Shown: piece by piece, positions 1 to 5,939 of the stretch
How positions within the stretch are numbered: position 1 is the first letter of the stretch
How the letters are laid out: every line of letters starts with the position of its first letter
Translations under genes and position numbers: made by a program
DNA from: Acidimicrobiia bacterium
GTDB lineage: Bacteria > Actinomycetota > Acidimicrobiia > IMCC26256 > JACDBD01
Reading direction: 5' to 3'
Assembly: GCA_031177445.1 (NCBI GenBank)
Contig: JAPSGP010000153.1
Coordinates: 1 to 7,061, forward strand
Length of the DNA: 7,061 nucleotides
The notes under the pieces: model-generated
Databases searched by the model: none
Seen by the model: only the letters and a program-made list of their open reading frames with translations
Told to the model about the DNA's origin: nothing

Positions 1-4
1 GGCG

Positions 5-784
5 CTACTGGATCACCGACCCGCCGTCGACCGCCATCGCGTGGCCGAGCACGAACGACGATGCGTCCGAACACAGCCAGACGACCGCTTCGGCGATCTC
101 GTCCGGCCGTCCGAGCCGCCCGAGCGGAATCCCGGCCGTCATCGCCCGTTCGATGTTCGGGTCGCCGCCCATGAAGCCTTCGAGCATGGGTGTGCGGGTG
201 CTCCCCGGGCAGATGGCGTTGATCCGGATCCCCTGCTGCGCGTACTCGAGCGCGGCCGCCTTCGTGAGCCCGACGACGCCGTGCTTGCTGGCGACGTAGG
301 CGGGCAAGCCGGCGAAACCGACGAGGCCGGCCCCGGAAGCCATGTTCACGATCGAGCCGCCTCCGCTGGCGAGCAACGCTGGGATCTCGTACTTGAGCGA
401 CAGGAACACGCCCGTCAGGTTCAGGCCGATGGTCGTGTTCCACTGCTCGAGCGTGTAGTCGGCGGTGAAGCCGTTGGGGCCGGTCATGCCGGCGTTGTTC
501 ACGGCGCAGTCGAGCCGGCCCCACCGCCCGACCGCTCGGTCGACGAGCTGCTCGACGTCCTCCTCACGGGTGACGTCGCTGCGCACGAACTCGGCATCAC
601 CTCCGGCTTCCTCGAACACGAGCGCGGCGGTCTCCTTGCCGCCGGCTTCGTTGACGTCGGCCACGGTGACGTGCGCGCCGGCGCGCGCCAGCGCAATCGC
701 CGACGCCCGCCCGAGCCCCGACCCACCGCCGGTGACGATGGCGGCCTTTCCTGTGAGCGAACCTTCGCTGCTCAGTGGAACCAC
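5..784 (-). CDS. SDR family NAD(P)-dependent oxidoreductase (third SDR of a trio)
   Basis: Classical short-chain dehydrogenase/reductase of 259 residues, the usual length for the family; a cytosolic NAD(P)-dependent alcohol/ketone oxidoreductase of unknown substrate. Visible motifs are the Rossmann glycine motif TGGGSGLG (residues 18-25), Asp43 after beta-2 (VTVADVNE), which in this family usually favours NAD(H), NNAG (96-99), catalytic Ser150, Tyr163 and Lys167 in YVASK, and the PG motif (193-194). The C-terminus (VDGGSVIQ) is complete. The start is GTG at 784, preceded by GGAGGGGA and overlapping the end of the upstream SDR gene by 13 nt, so translation is probably coupled. It is less similar to the other two SDRs than they are to each other: it keeps canonical NNAG and lacks their FFASD and DVNxG...FH ending. 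Family assignment is firm; substrate and pathway cannot be inferred. Confidence 0.93.
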   Translation of the reverse strand: MVPLSSEGSLTGKAAIVTGGGSGLGRASAIALARAGAHVTVADVNEAGGKETAALVFEEAGGDAEFVRSDVTREEDVEQLVDRAVGRWGRLDCAVNNAGMTGPNGFTADYTLEQWNTTIGLNLTGVFLSLKYEIPALLASGGGSIVNMASGAGLVGFAGLPAYVASKHGVVGLTKAAALEYAQQGIRINAICPGSTRTPMLEGFMGGDPNIERAMTAGIPLGRLGRPDEIAEAVVWLCSDASSFVLGHAMAVDGGSVIQ

Positions 785-1548
785 TCCCCTCCGTTGACGT
801 CGAGTGCCTGCCCGGTGACCCAGCGCGCCAGATCCGAGGCGAAGAAGACGATCGCCTCGGCGACGTCCTCGGGCGTCGGGATGCGCGCCTGCGGGATCCG
901 GGCGATGATCTCGCCGACCAGGTCGGCGAGCGGTGCTCCCTGCTCACGCGCGCTCGCTTCCAGGTGCGCCTGCGTGTTCGGGCCCCAGATCCAGCCGGGT
1001 ACGACCGAGTTCACGCGGATCTGGTAGCGCCCGAGCTCCTTGGCCAGCACCTGCACCGCAGTGAGCAGCGCGCCCTTGGACGACGCGTAGTCGCCCTCGC
1101 CGGGGCGGATGGTGCGTGCGCTCATCGAGTTCACGACGACCACCGAACCGCCACCACGGTCCTTGAGGTACGGGATGGCGGCGTGGGTGAGCTGCAGCGT
1201 GCCGAACACGTTGACGTCGTACACCTTGCGCCACCGCCCCAGATCGGACTCCTCGAACGACCGGAACGACGGGCCGCGAAACGCGCTGTTCACGAGGATG
1301 TCGAGCCCACCGAGCTCGTCGGCCACGACTTCGACCGCTCGCCGGCACGCCTCGGCATCGGCGATGTTTGCGGGCACCGCGATCGCCCGCCCACCATCCG
1401 CCTCGATCTCACCGGCCACCTCGTGCAACGTGGCCACGGTGCGGGCCGTCAGCGCCACCGCCGCGCCCTCGCGCGCCAGCGCCAGCGCGGTGGCGCGCCC
1501 GAGCCCGGGCCCGACGCCCGACACCAGCGCCACCCGATCGTGGAGCAT
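772..1548 (-). CDS. SDR family oxidoreductase (second SDR of the trio)
   Basis: Short-chain dehydrogenase/reductase of 258 residues. The cofactor motif is SGVGPGLG (10-17), a Ser-for-Thr variant of TGxxxGxG. The usual NNAG is replaced by VNSAF (86-90). Ser141, Tyr154 and Lys158 (YASSK) supply the catalytic set, and PG follows in NSVVPGWIWGP. After beta-2 it has TAR rather than an acidic residue, which in this family often goes with NADP(H); that is an inference. It is clearly paralogous to the next gene upstream, with shared WRKVxDVNVFGTLQLT, PEDVAEAIVFFASD and a DVNGGEWFH-type C-terminus, so the pair probably arose by tandem duplication. The ATG start overlaps the upstream stop in a TGATG arrangement, a strong sign of translational coupling. 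Substrate unknown. Confidence 0.93.
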   Translation of the reverse strand: MLHDRVALVSGVGPGLGRATALALAREGAAVALTARTVATLHEVAGEIEADGGRAIAVPANIADAEACRRAVEVVADELGGLDILVNSAFRGPSFRSFEESDLGRWRKVYDVNVFGTLQLTHAAIPYLKDRGGGSVVVVNSMSARTIRPGEGDYASSKGALLTAVQVLAKELGRYQIRVNSVVPGWIWGPNTQAHLEASAREQGAPLADLVGEIIARIPQARIPTPEDVAEAIVFFASDLARWVTGQALDVNGGEWFH

Positions 1549-2342
1549 CAGTGGAAGTACCTACCCGCGTTCACGTCGAGTGTCTGGCCGGTGATCGCGC
1601 GGGCGCGATCCGACGCGAAGAACAGCACGACACCGGCCACGTCCTCGGGGGTGTGGATGTAGTTCAGGCAGTTCATGCCCGCGATCTCGTCGTGGATCTC
1701 CTGTGGGGTGCAGCCGCGTTCCGCCGCCAGCTTCTCGAAGTACCACTCCAGCGACGGGCCCCGGATGTGACCGGGCGCCACCGTGTTCACCCGGATGCCG
1801 TGCGGCGCGAGCTCGAGGGCCAACGTCTGCGCTGCGGTCATCAACGCGCGCTTGGACGACGCGTAGCCCCCGAGCAGCGGGTTCACGATGCGCGTCGACA
1901 GGGTGCTGATCATGACGATCGCACCGCCGCCCCTCCGCTTCATCGAGGGGACGACCGCTTGGGTGAGTTGCAGCGTGCCGAACACGTTCACGTCGAACAC
2001 CTTGCGCCAGACGTCGGGGCCGCCGTCCTCGAAGCTGATGAACGGGTCCTCCTCGAACGCGTTGTTCACCAGGATGTCGACGCCCCCGAGCTCCGCTTCA
2101 GCCCGGGCGGCGAGCCGCGCGCACTGGTCGGCGTCACCGATGTCGGTGACGACGCACAGGGTCCGTCGCCCGAGCGCTTCGACCTCGGCCGCGACTGCCC
2201 GCAGCTTGGACTCGGTGCGCGCCGCCAGCACCACGTCGGCGCCGGAGCGGGCCAGACGGAGCGACAGCGCGCGCCCCATGCCGGGACCGATCCCCGACAC
2301 GACCGCAACCTTGTCCTCGAGGAGATGCGCACAGCCGGTCAC
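1548..2342 (-). CDS. SDR family oxidoreductase (first SDR of the trio)
   Basis: Short-chain dehydrogenase/reductase of 264 residues with glycine motif SGIGPGMG (16-23), AAR after beta-2 (suggesting NADP(H), inferred), VNNAF (92-96) in place of NNAG, Tyr160 and Lys164 in YASSK, and VAPGH. The catalytic Ser is one of S146/S149 in the segment MISTLST; this loop is one residue longer than in the paralogue downstream. The C-terminus ends DVNAGRYFH, matching its neighbour. The start taken is GTG at 2342. It lies only 24 nt after the stop of the CxxC anchored protein with AGGGG about 12 nt upstream, so it probably shares a transcript with the peptide/M50 genes. Substrate unknown; nothing in the sequence links it chemically to the peptides. 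Confidence 0.91.
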   Translation of the reverse strand: MTGCAHLLEDKVAVVSGIGPGMGRALSLRLARSGADVVLAARTESKLRAVAAEVEALGRRTLCVVTDIGDADQCARLAARAEAELGGVDILVNNAFEEDPFISFEDGGPDVWRKVFDVNVFGTLQLTQAVVPSMKRRGGGAIVMISTLSTRIVNPLLGGYASSKRALMTAAQTLALELAPHGIRVNTVAPGHIRGPSLEWYFEKLAAERGCTPQEIHDEIAGMNCLNYIHTPEDVAGVVLFFASDRARAITGQTLDVNAGRYFH

Positions 2343-2366
2343 GGCCCGGACGCTACCCCTGGCCGC

Positions 2367-3200
2367 TCATGGTTCCATCAGTGACGTGGGCGCGACCGTC
2401 GTGGTCGTCGAGGTCGACGGTGCAGTCAGGGGGCCGGGATCCGTCGTGGAGGAAGTGGGTCCAGTCGTCGTCGAAGCCTCGGCCATCGTGGTCGTCACCG
2501 GCGACGAGGTCGTCGTCGGCGTGGGTTCGGTTGCAGGGCACGATTCGGCGTCAGGACTGCACGGTTCGCCAGTGTCGTTACTGGGGTCGTCCGCTTCGAC
2601 TGACGGTGGCGCTTGTGGTTCGAGCTGGCGGGCGCCGATCACGAGCTCACTCGTGAGTACGACCGAGAGTCGGCTGGCGAGTTCGTCGAGCGACGCCTGT
2701 ATCTCGTCGAGCGTGAGATCCGCCTTGCGAAGGTCCTTGAGCTCTTTCCGAATGGCGTGGATCTCGTCACGACCCGCATCCGTGAATCGCACGCGGCCAT
2801 CGGTCCCGAATACGAACTGGTACGCGCTCGCCAACGTCTCGCACCCACTGCAGCCCTCATTCACCGCCAAGGCAAGGTTCTCCGGCGTGAGCTCGGTGAC
2901 CTCGCTCGTGACCAGGACGAGCTGCATCGCCACCGCGACTGTGCGGCAGTCGACGCAGCTCGCGTACGCAATGGCCGCGTTCACGTTGTCGACGACCTCG
3001 CCACCCTCGCGCCTGATCTGCAAACGAACCTTGAACTTCGTGCTGCCGTCCTTCGTGTTGACGGCGACGACGACGTTGTTGCCACCATCGGCCGGGGCGG
3101 GATCGGCACGTGTGCCGACGAGGACCGCGAAAGCGCCTCCGATGACGATGATCGCCACCAGGATCATGCCCGCCACTCGTCGAAGCTGCCCTCCAGCCAT
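2367..3200 (-). CDS. Membrane-anchored extracytoplasmic protein with duplicated CxxC motif and Thr/Ser/Pro-rich tail
   Basis: 277 residues, not assigned to a named family. A short basic N-terminus (LRR) precedes one hydrophobic segment at about 12-29 (ILVAIIVIGGAFAVLVG), giving an uncleaved signal anchor with the remainder outside. The folded part (about 40-140) contains two copies of a CxxCxT[VL]AxAxQ motif: C82/C85 followed by RTVAVAMQ, and C117/C120 followed by ETLASAYQ, 35 residues apart. Just before the first copy is NVNAAIAYAS, which resembles the C-terminal part of the small peptides encoded upstream. Residues about 145-182 are charged and helical with coiled-coil character (DEIHAIRKELKDLRKADL). 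From about 195 on the chain is disordered and acidic, has two more Cys (214, 221), then a Thr/Ser/Pro tail (TTTSSPVTTT) of the kind that is O-mannosylated in actinobacteria. The start ATG at 3200 follows AGGAGG, which overlaps the M50 stop TAG. The 12-nt spacing ties it to the protease, possibly as a partner or substrate capture protein (inference). Confidence 0.85.
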   Translation of the reverse strand: MAGGQLRRVAGMILVAIIVIGGAFAVLVGTRADPAPADGGNNVVVAVNTKDGSTKFKVRLQIRREGGEVVDNVNAAIAYASCVDCRTVAVAMQLVLVTSEVTELTPENLALAVNEGCSGCETLASAYQFVFGTDGRVRFTDAGRDEIHAIRKELKDLRKADLTLDEIQASLDELASRLSVVLTSELVIGARQLEPQAPPSVEADDPSNDTGEPCSPDAESCPATEPTPTTTSSPVTTTMAEASTTTGPTSSTTDPGPLTAPSTSTTTTVAPTSLMEP

Positions 3201-3212
3201 AGCTCATACCTC

Positions 3213-4973
3213 CTACGGAACCGACTCGGGCGGAAGCGACGGCTCGCGGGGCACCTCGTCGGGTGAGGTCTCGGTCGGTGATCCTTCGATTCCTCCGCTG
3301 CCCTCCTCGGGAACCGACGGCTCCGTCGTTGTGGACGTGGGCGGGATGGTGGTCGACGGCAACGGACCGTTGGTCGTAGGCGGGATCGTGGTCTCGATCG
3401 GGGTCGACGGTGGTTCCGCCGGTTCCGGCGACGGAACGGTCTCGACGACGGGCTCATCCGGAGCTCCCGGCTCCTCGCCGCGGTACTCGACCGCGTCCCC
3501 CACCGTGAACGCCGGGCGACCAGTGGGAATGTCGACCGTGGCGTGAGCGAGCTCCTGGAGTGTGCCCTTCTCGTTCCGCTGGATGGGCTCGTAGTCGCCG
3601 TTCGGCCACCAGACGAACGCCAGCAACATGGCGACTCCGGCCGCAGCTGACACGACGAGCCCGCGACGCGGACCGCTGTCCTCAGACCACCCCCATAGTG
3701 CGTGCCCCGACCGTCGAGCGAGGATCACCAACATGAGCCCGATTCCCGTGATCGGGATCGCGAGCACGATCATCTGAAGGATTCCGATGATCGCGGTCAG
3801 CGCTTCACCGTTTCCGAACGCGCTCGTTGCGGTGTCCCATTGCTCACGCATCGAGTCCCACGCCGTCGCCAGGATCCGCGGGAGGTGGAGCCCGATAATG
3901 AGCAGCTGGAACACCAGCAGCGGTATCACCACCACCACCCACGCGGTCACGACGATGCGCACCCACGGTTTCAGCTCGGTCACGCGCTTGTCGGCGGCGC
4001 GCCACGGCACGAGGCTGCGCAGGATCGCAGACGTGCGAGTGAACAGATCGGGGACTCCGGTCAGGTCGGCGACGATGTAGTAGCCGTCCAGCCGCACGAT
4101 CGGTATCAGCTGGTGAACGATCTCGATCTGCTGCACGACGATGACGAGAAGCAGCGGCTCGAAGCCGGTCAGGAAGTAGGTGCCCGCGCTCGCCAACGAG
4201 AAGATGGCGTTGAAGTAAACGCCACCGAGGTCCGTGCGCAGGCGGCCAGCCCGGTCGAGGCGGTACGAGTCGCTGACGTCCGTGTAGAACGCCGGCCACG
4301 CGAGGTAGATGCCAGCGCCCATCACGCCCGGCTTGGCTCCGCCGTACGAGCACGCCGCCGCGTGGCCGAACTCGTGGAACGCGGCTGACACCACCACCAT
4401 CGCGAACACCAAGAGGAAGAGCAGCGGGTCGTACAGCGTGTCCCGCAGGCTCTGTGCAACCCCATGGACGAAGAAGAGCCAGTAGTCGAGTGCCGCGAAG
4501 GCGACGACGGCAACGATGATCACCGGGGACCAGAAGAGCGGCTGGAACGCGCGCGCCAACCGGTGCACGACCCACTCGGGGACTACCCGGGCGCGGAACT
4601 TGAGCGCCAGCAGCGGGTCGATCTTGAGGACCGCATCGTCGGGCGCGTACGGGGCCGCCAGGATCCCCAGTCCGCCCAGCTTCTTGTCGACGAGGTACTC
4701 GACATCGTCAGCGCTGACGCCGCGATGCGAGGCACGCGTCACCACGTCCGCGATCTCCTCGAAGCTTCGCCGGCCATCGGCTGCGTCGGCGAGGAGATAC
4801 AGGAGGTGGGAGAGCTGGATGAGCTGGCCGTCGGGCCGCCGGGCGAGGTAGTGCGCCTCCCGGTACCCCGACCCTTCGTACTCCCCGATGAGCTCTACGC
4901 CCTCGGCCAGACGCGGACGCTGGTCCGCGGGCATCTCGGTGCTGACCACCTCCGCCCGTTCGGTCACCGCCAC
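3213..4973 (-). CDS. PqqD-like domain fused to M50-type (site-2-protease family) membrane zinc metalloprotease
   Basis: 586 residues from the chosen GTG start. Residues about 18-106 form a PqqD-like winged-helix region (GQLIQLSHLLYLLADAADG, then a second helix block and DDVEYLVDKKLGGLGIL), the fold used as a RiPP recognition element. A membrane segment follows at about 150-169, then the helix bearing the zinc motif HEFGH (200-204). A further hydrophobic hairpin (about 252-285) precedes RLDGYY, whose LDG (295-297) matches the third-ligand Asp motif of M50 enzymes. More membrane helices lie near 338-362, 391-419 and 437-456. The tail (457-586) is extracytoplasmic-like and Pro/Thr/Ser/Glu-rich, with TTIPPT twice. 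The layout resembles the M50 proteins of YydH type annotated as putative peptide zinc metalloproteases. GTG at 4973 is preferred because GGGAGG sits 6 nt upstream; the longer reading from 5009 begins inside a hairpin loop without a ribosome site. Position after the peptide genes suggests it binds and cleaves those peptides (inference). Confidence 0.88.
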   Translation of the reverse strand: MAVTERAEVVSTEMPADQRPRLAEGVELIGEYEGSGYREAHYLARRPDGQLIQLSHLLYLLADAADGRRSFEEIADVVTRASHRGVSADDVEYLVDKKLGGLGILAAPYAPDDAVLKIDPLLALKFRARVVPEWVVHRLARAFQPLFWSPVIIVAVVAFAALDYWLFFVHGVAQSLRDTLYDPLLFLLVFAMVVVSAAFHEFGHAAACSYGGAKPGVMGAGIYLAWPAFYTDVSDSYRLDRAGRLRTDLGGVYFNAIFSLASAGTYFLTGFEPLLLVIVVQQIEIVHQLIPIVRLDGYYIVADLTGVPDLFTRTSAILRSLVPWRAADKRVTELKPWVRIVVTAWVVVVIPLLVFQLLIIGLHLPRILATAWDSMREQWDTATSAFGNGEALTAIIGILQMIVLAIPITGIGLMLVILARRSGHALWGWSEDSGPRRGLVVSAAAGVAMLLAFVWWPNGDYEPIQRNEKGTLQELAHATVDIPTGRPAFTVGDAVEYRGEEPGAPDEPVVETVPSPEPAEPPSTPIETTIPPTTNGPLPSTTIPPTSTTTEPSVPEEGSGGIEGSPTETSPDEVPREPSLPPESVP

Positions 4974-4995
4974 GCTGTCCCTCCCAAATACGCCA

Positions 4996-5020
4996 CGAGG
5001 GCGGCCCACGGCCGCCCTCG
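4996..5020 (-). promoter_or_regulatory. Perfect 11-bp hairpin between the peptide genes and the protease gene
   Basis: Arms CGAGGGCGGCC and GGCCGCCCTCG pair perfectly around a 3-nt loop. It lies 22 nt after the last peptide stop and 22 nt before the protease start. No run of T follows on the minus strand (the next bases are TGGCGTATTTGGG), so it is not a canonical intrinsic terminator. A stem this strong between short, presumably abundant peptide messages and a membrane protease is a plausible partial terminator, RNase barrier or mRNA 3'-end stabiliser that makes the peptides more abundant than the enzyme. The structure is seen directly; the role is inferred. Confidence 0.6.
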
Positions 5021-5042
5021 AGCCACGTCAGTGCCGCCGCAA

Positions 5043-5258
5043 CTAGATGTCCTGCACGACGTCGATGTTCTGCTCCGCGTTGGCGTACGCGACGGAGTTG
5101 TCCGAAAGGACGTTCGCCGCCACTGCCGCGTTCACGGGTGCAAACAGGTTGGCGTTGATCAGCGACATCGCTGCCCGCTCCGGCAACGGCTCGCCGGCGA
5201 GCTCGTCGAGCTCCTCGCGGGTGAGCCGTTTGTACTGCTGTGGAGCGTTGGCTCCCAT
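5043..5258 (-). CDS. Small repeated-leader peptide, copy nearest the protease (putative precursor)
   Basis: 71 residues starting MGANAPQQYKRL. It contains the block shared with two other genes here: TREELDELAGEPLPER followed by AAMSLINAN, then a variable Ala/Asn/Val-rich part (LFAPVNAAVAANVLSD, NSVAYANAEQ) and the end NIDVVQDI. No signal peptide, Cys or His residues. The start is ATG at 5258: AGGAG lies 6 nt upstream, whereas the in-frame ATG at 5264 abuts AGGAG with no spacing. The stop is TAG, 29 nt of spacer separate it from the preceding peptide gene, and 69 nt separate it from the protease start. It reads as a leader plus core precursor peptide, with the invariant acidic amphipathic first part as recognition sequence. 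Alternatives are a small membrane-associated or self-assembling peptide. I do not recognise a named family. Confidence 0.85.
   Translation of the reverse strand: MGANAPQQYKRLTREELDELAGEPLPERAAMSLINANLFAPVNAAVAANVLSDNSVAYANAEQNIDVVQDI
5148..5224 (-). repeat. 77-bp leader-coding repeat, copy 1
   Basis: Encodes the invariant leader block of the peptide nearest the protease. It differs from the other two copies at 8 of 77 positions, all synonymous, and there are no gaps. Confidence 0.85.
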
Positions 5259-5287
5259 GGTCATCTCCTCTCGATTCACCGCTACGG

Positions 5288-5500
5288 CTACGTGCTTTGC
5301 TGGACGTCCGCGGTCTGTTGGGCGTTCGCGATCGCCACTGAGTCGTCGCTCGCCACGTTCAATGCGACGGCGGCGTTCACGGGCAGCACGACGTTGGCGT
5401 TGATCAACGACATCGCCGCCCGTTCTGGCAGCGGCTCGCCCGCCAGCTCGTCGAGCTCCTCGCGCGTGACGGGCCGGAACTCCTGGGACTGTTCGTTCAT
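5288..5500 (-). CDS. Small repeated-leader peptide, middle copy (putative precursor)
   Basis: 70 residues starting MNEQSQEFRPV. It carries the same invariant 25-residue block beginning TREELDELAGEPLPER, then VVLPVNAAVALNVASD, DSVAIANAQQ and the Gln/Thr/Asp end TADVQQST. Asn residues recur at 34, 36, 42 and 48, so the last three are six apart. The ATG start at 5500 lies 12 nt after the stop of the preceding peptide, with a purine-rich stretch (GAGGGGGAACGAGG) in front; tight spacing implies co-translation. Its shared block is identical to the next copy upstream at DNA level over 77 bp. No Cys, Ser/Thr cluster or aromatic cluster that would point to a lanthipeptide or sactipeptide. Function unknown; same family as its neighbours. 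Confidence 0.87.
   Translation of the reverse strand: MNEQSQEFRPVTREELDELAGEPLPERAAMSLINANVVLPVNAAVALNVASDDSVAIANAQQTADVQQST
5393..5469 (-). repeat. 77-bp leader-coding repeat, copy 2
   Basis: Identical base for base to the copy at 5618-5694 and encodes the same 25 residues. Sequence on either side diverges, so identity is restricted to the leader. Confidence 0.9.
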
Positions 5501-5512
5501 CCTCGTTCCCCC

Positions 5513-5722
5513 TCAAGTGCCCTGGTCGATGGCGGCGTCCTGGGCGGCATCCGCCCACGCCACCGCGTTGTCCGACAGGACGTTGGCGGCGATCGCCGCA
5601 TTGATCGGGATGGCGATGTTGGCGTTGATCAACGACATCGCCGCCCGTTCTGGCAGCGGCTCGCCCGCCAGCTCGTCGAGCTCCTCGCGCGTGAGGGCGC
5701 GGAACTGATCTGACTCAGCCAT
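5513..5722 (-). CDS. Small repeated-leader peptide, first of the three close paralogues (putative precursor)
   Basis: 69 residues starting MAESDQFRAL. The shared block (TREELDELAGEPLPER then AAMSLINAN) is followed by IAIPINAAIAANVLSD, NAVAWADAAQ and DAAIDQGT. Residues about 28-49 are moderately hydrophobic but interrupted by Asn and Pro, the kind of unstable helix that site-2 proteases can cut (inference). The ATG at 5722 is chosen over a longer in-frame reading (from 5746, MTRPRGRG) because a strong GGGGGAGAGG lies just upstream and because the resulting N-terminus matches the sister peptides. Its start overlaps the end of the divergent peptide gene upstream by 8 nt (ATGGCTGA), indicating translational coupling. 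Confidence 0.87.
   Translation of the reverse strand: MAESDQFRALTREELDELAGEPLPERAAMSLINANIAIPINAAIAANVLSDNAVAWADAAQDAAIDQGT
5618..5694 (-). repeat. 77-bp leader-coding repeat, copy 3
   Basis: Identical to 5393-5469. The repeat start-to-start distances are 245 and 225 bp, i.e. one per small gene, so this is tandem gene duplication and not a CRISPR or satellite repeat. Confidence 0.9.
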
Positions 5723-5939
5723 TCCTCTCCCCCTCGGTCGGGTCACGCCTCTCGCCCTCGGGCGCAGGCGTCTGGACAGTGCTCCGTTGCACGATCCGCA
5801 CCCGCCGCCGTGACTGCGTGTGTGAATCGCCCCCGGGCTCGTCGACGTTGGCGGCGATCACTGCGTTCACGTCGCCGACGACGTGAGCCCTCGATGAGTC
5901 GCCGCGCAGGCGCCGGTTGACGACCTTGCGGATCCTCAT
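5715..5939 (-). CDS. Divergent small peptide, probable first gene of the operon
   Basis: 74 residues: a basic N-terminus (MRIRKVVNRRLRGD), the segment GDVNAVIAANVDE, and a charged Arg/Glu/Thr/Pro-rich C-terminus. VNAVIAANV matches the NAAIAANV core of the next peptide. At DNA level 5844-5859 equals 5579-5594 over 16 bases, which supports common ancestry of this segment. It lacks the acidic TREELDELAGEPLPER leader. The same frame stays open further upstream to 6407, but that part lies antisense to the methyltransferase and reads like chance Ser/Arg-rich sequence. ATG at 5939 is therefore the likely start, although only a weak GGGAAG lies upstream. The stop overlaps the next start by 8 nt. It could be a decayed or specialised paralogue, or a distinct basic protein. 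Confidence 0.6.
   Translation of the reverse strand: MRIRKVVNRRLRGDSSRAHVVGDVNAVIAANVDEPGGDSHTQSRRRVRIVQRSTVQTPAPEGERRDPTEGERNG

Noticed and set aside
1888..3546. Long plus-strand open frame (552 codons)
   Set aside because: Antisense to the anchored protein and parts of the protease and SDR genes. Composition is a Ser/Val/Thr-rich mirror of the Thr/Pro tails and there are no domain motifs; typical high-GC shadow frame.
4971..5009. Protease start at GTG 5009 (12 residues longer)
   Set aside because: This codon is in the hairpin loop with no Shine-Dalgarno; GTG 4973 has GGGAGG at ideal spacing.
5148..5694. Three regularly spaced repeats as a CRISPR array or transposon ends
   Set aside because: Repeats are 77 bp, each within a coding frame with its own start and stop; spacers are the rest of the genes.
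4464..5708. Plus-strand open frame of 414 codons across the peptide genes
   Set aside because: Its internal repeats are just the reverse strand of the 77-bp leader repeats; no ribosome site or recognisable domain.
5043..5722. Peptides as chaplins, lanthipeptides or sactipeptides
   Set aside because: No signal peptide, no Cys, no Ser/Thr-Cys ring pattern, and no matching modification enzyme in the window.
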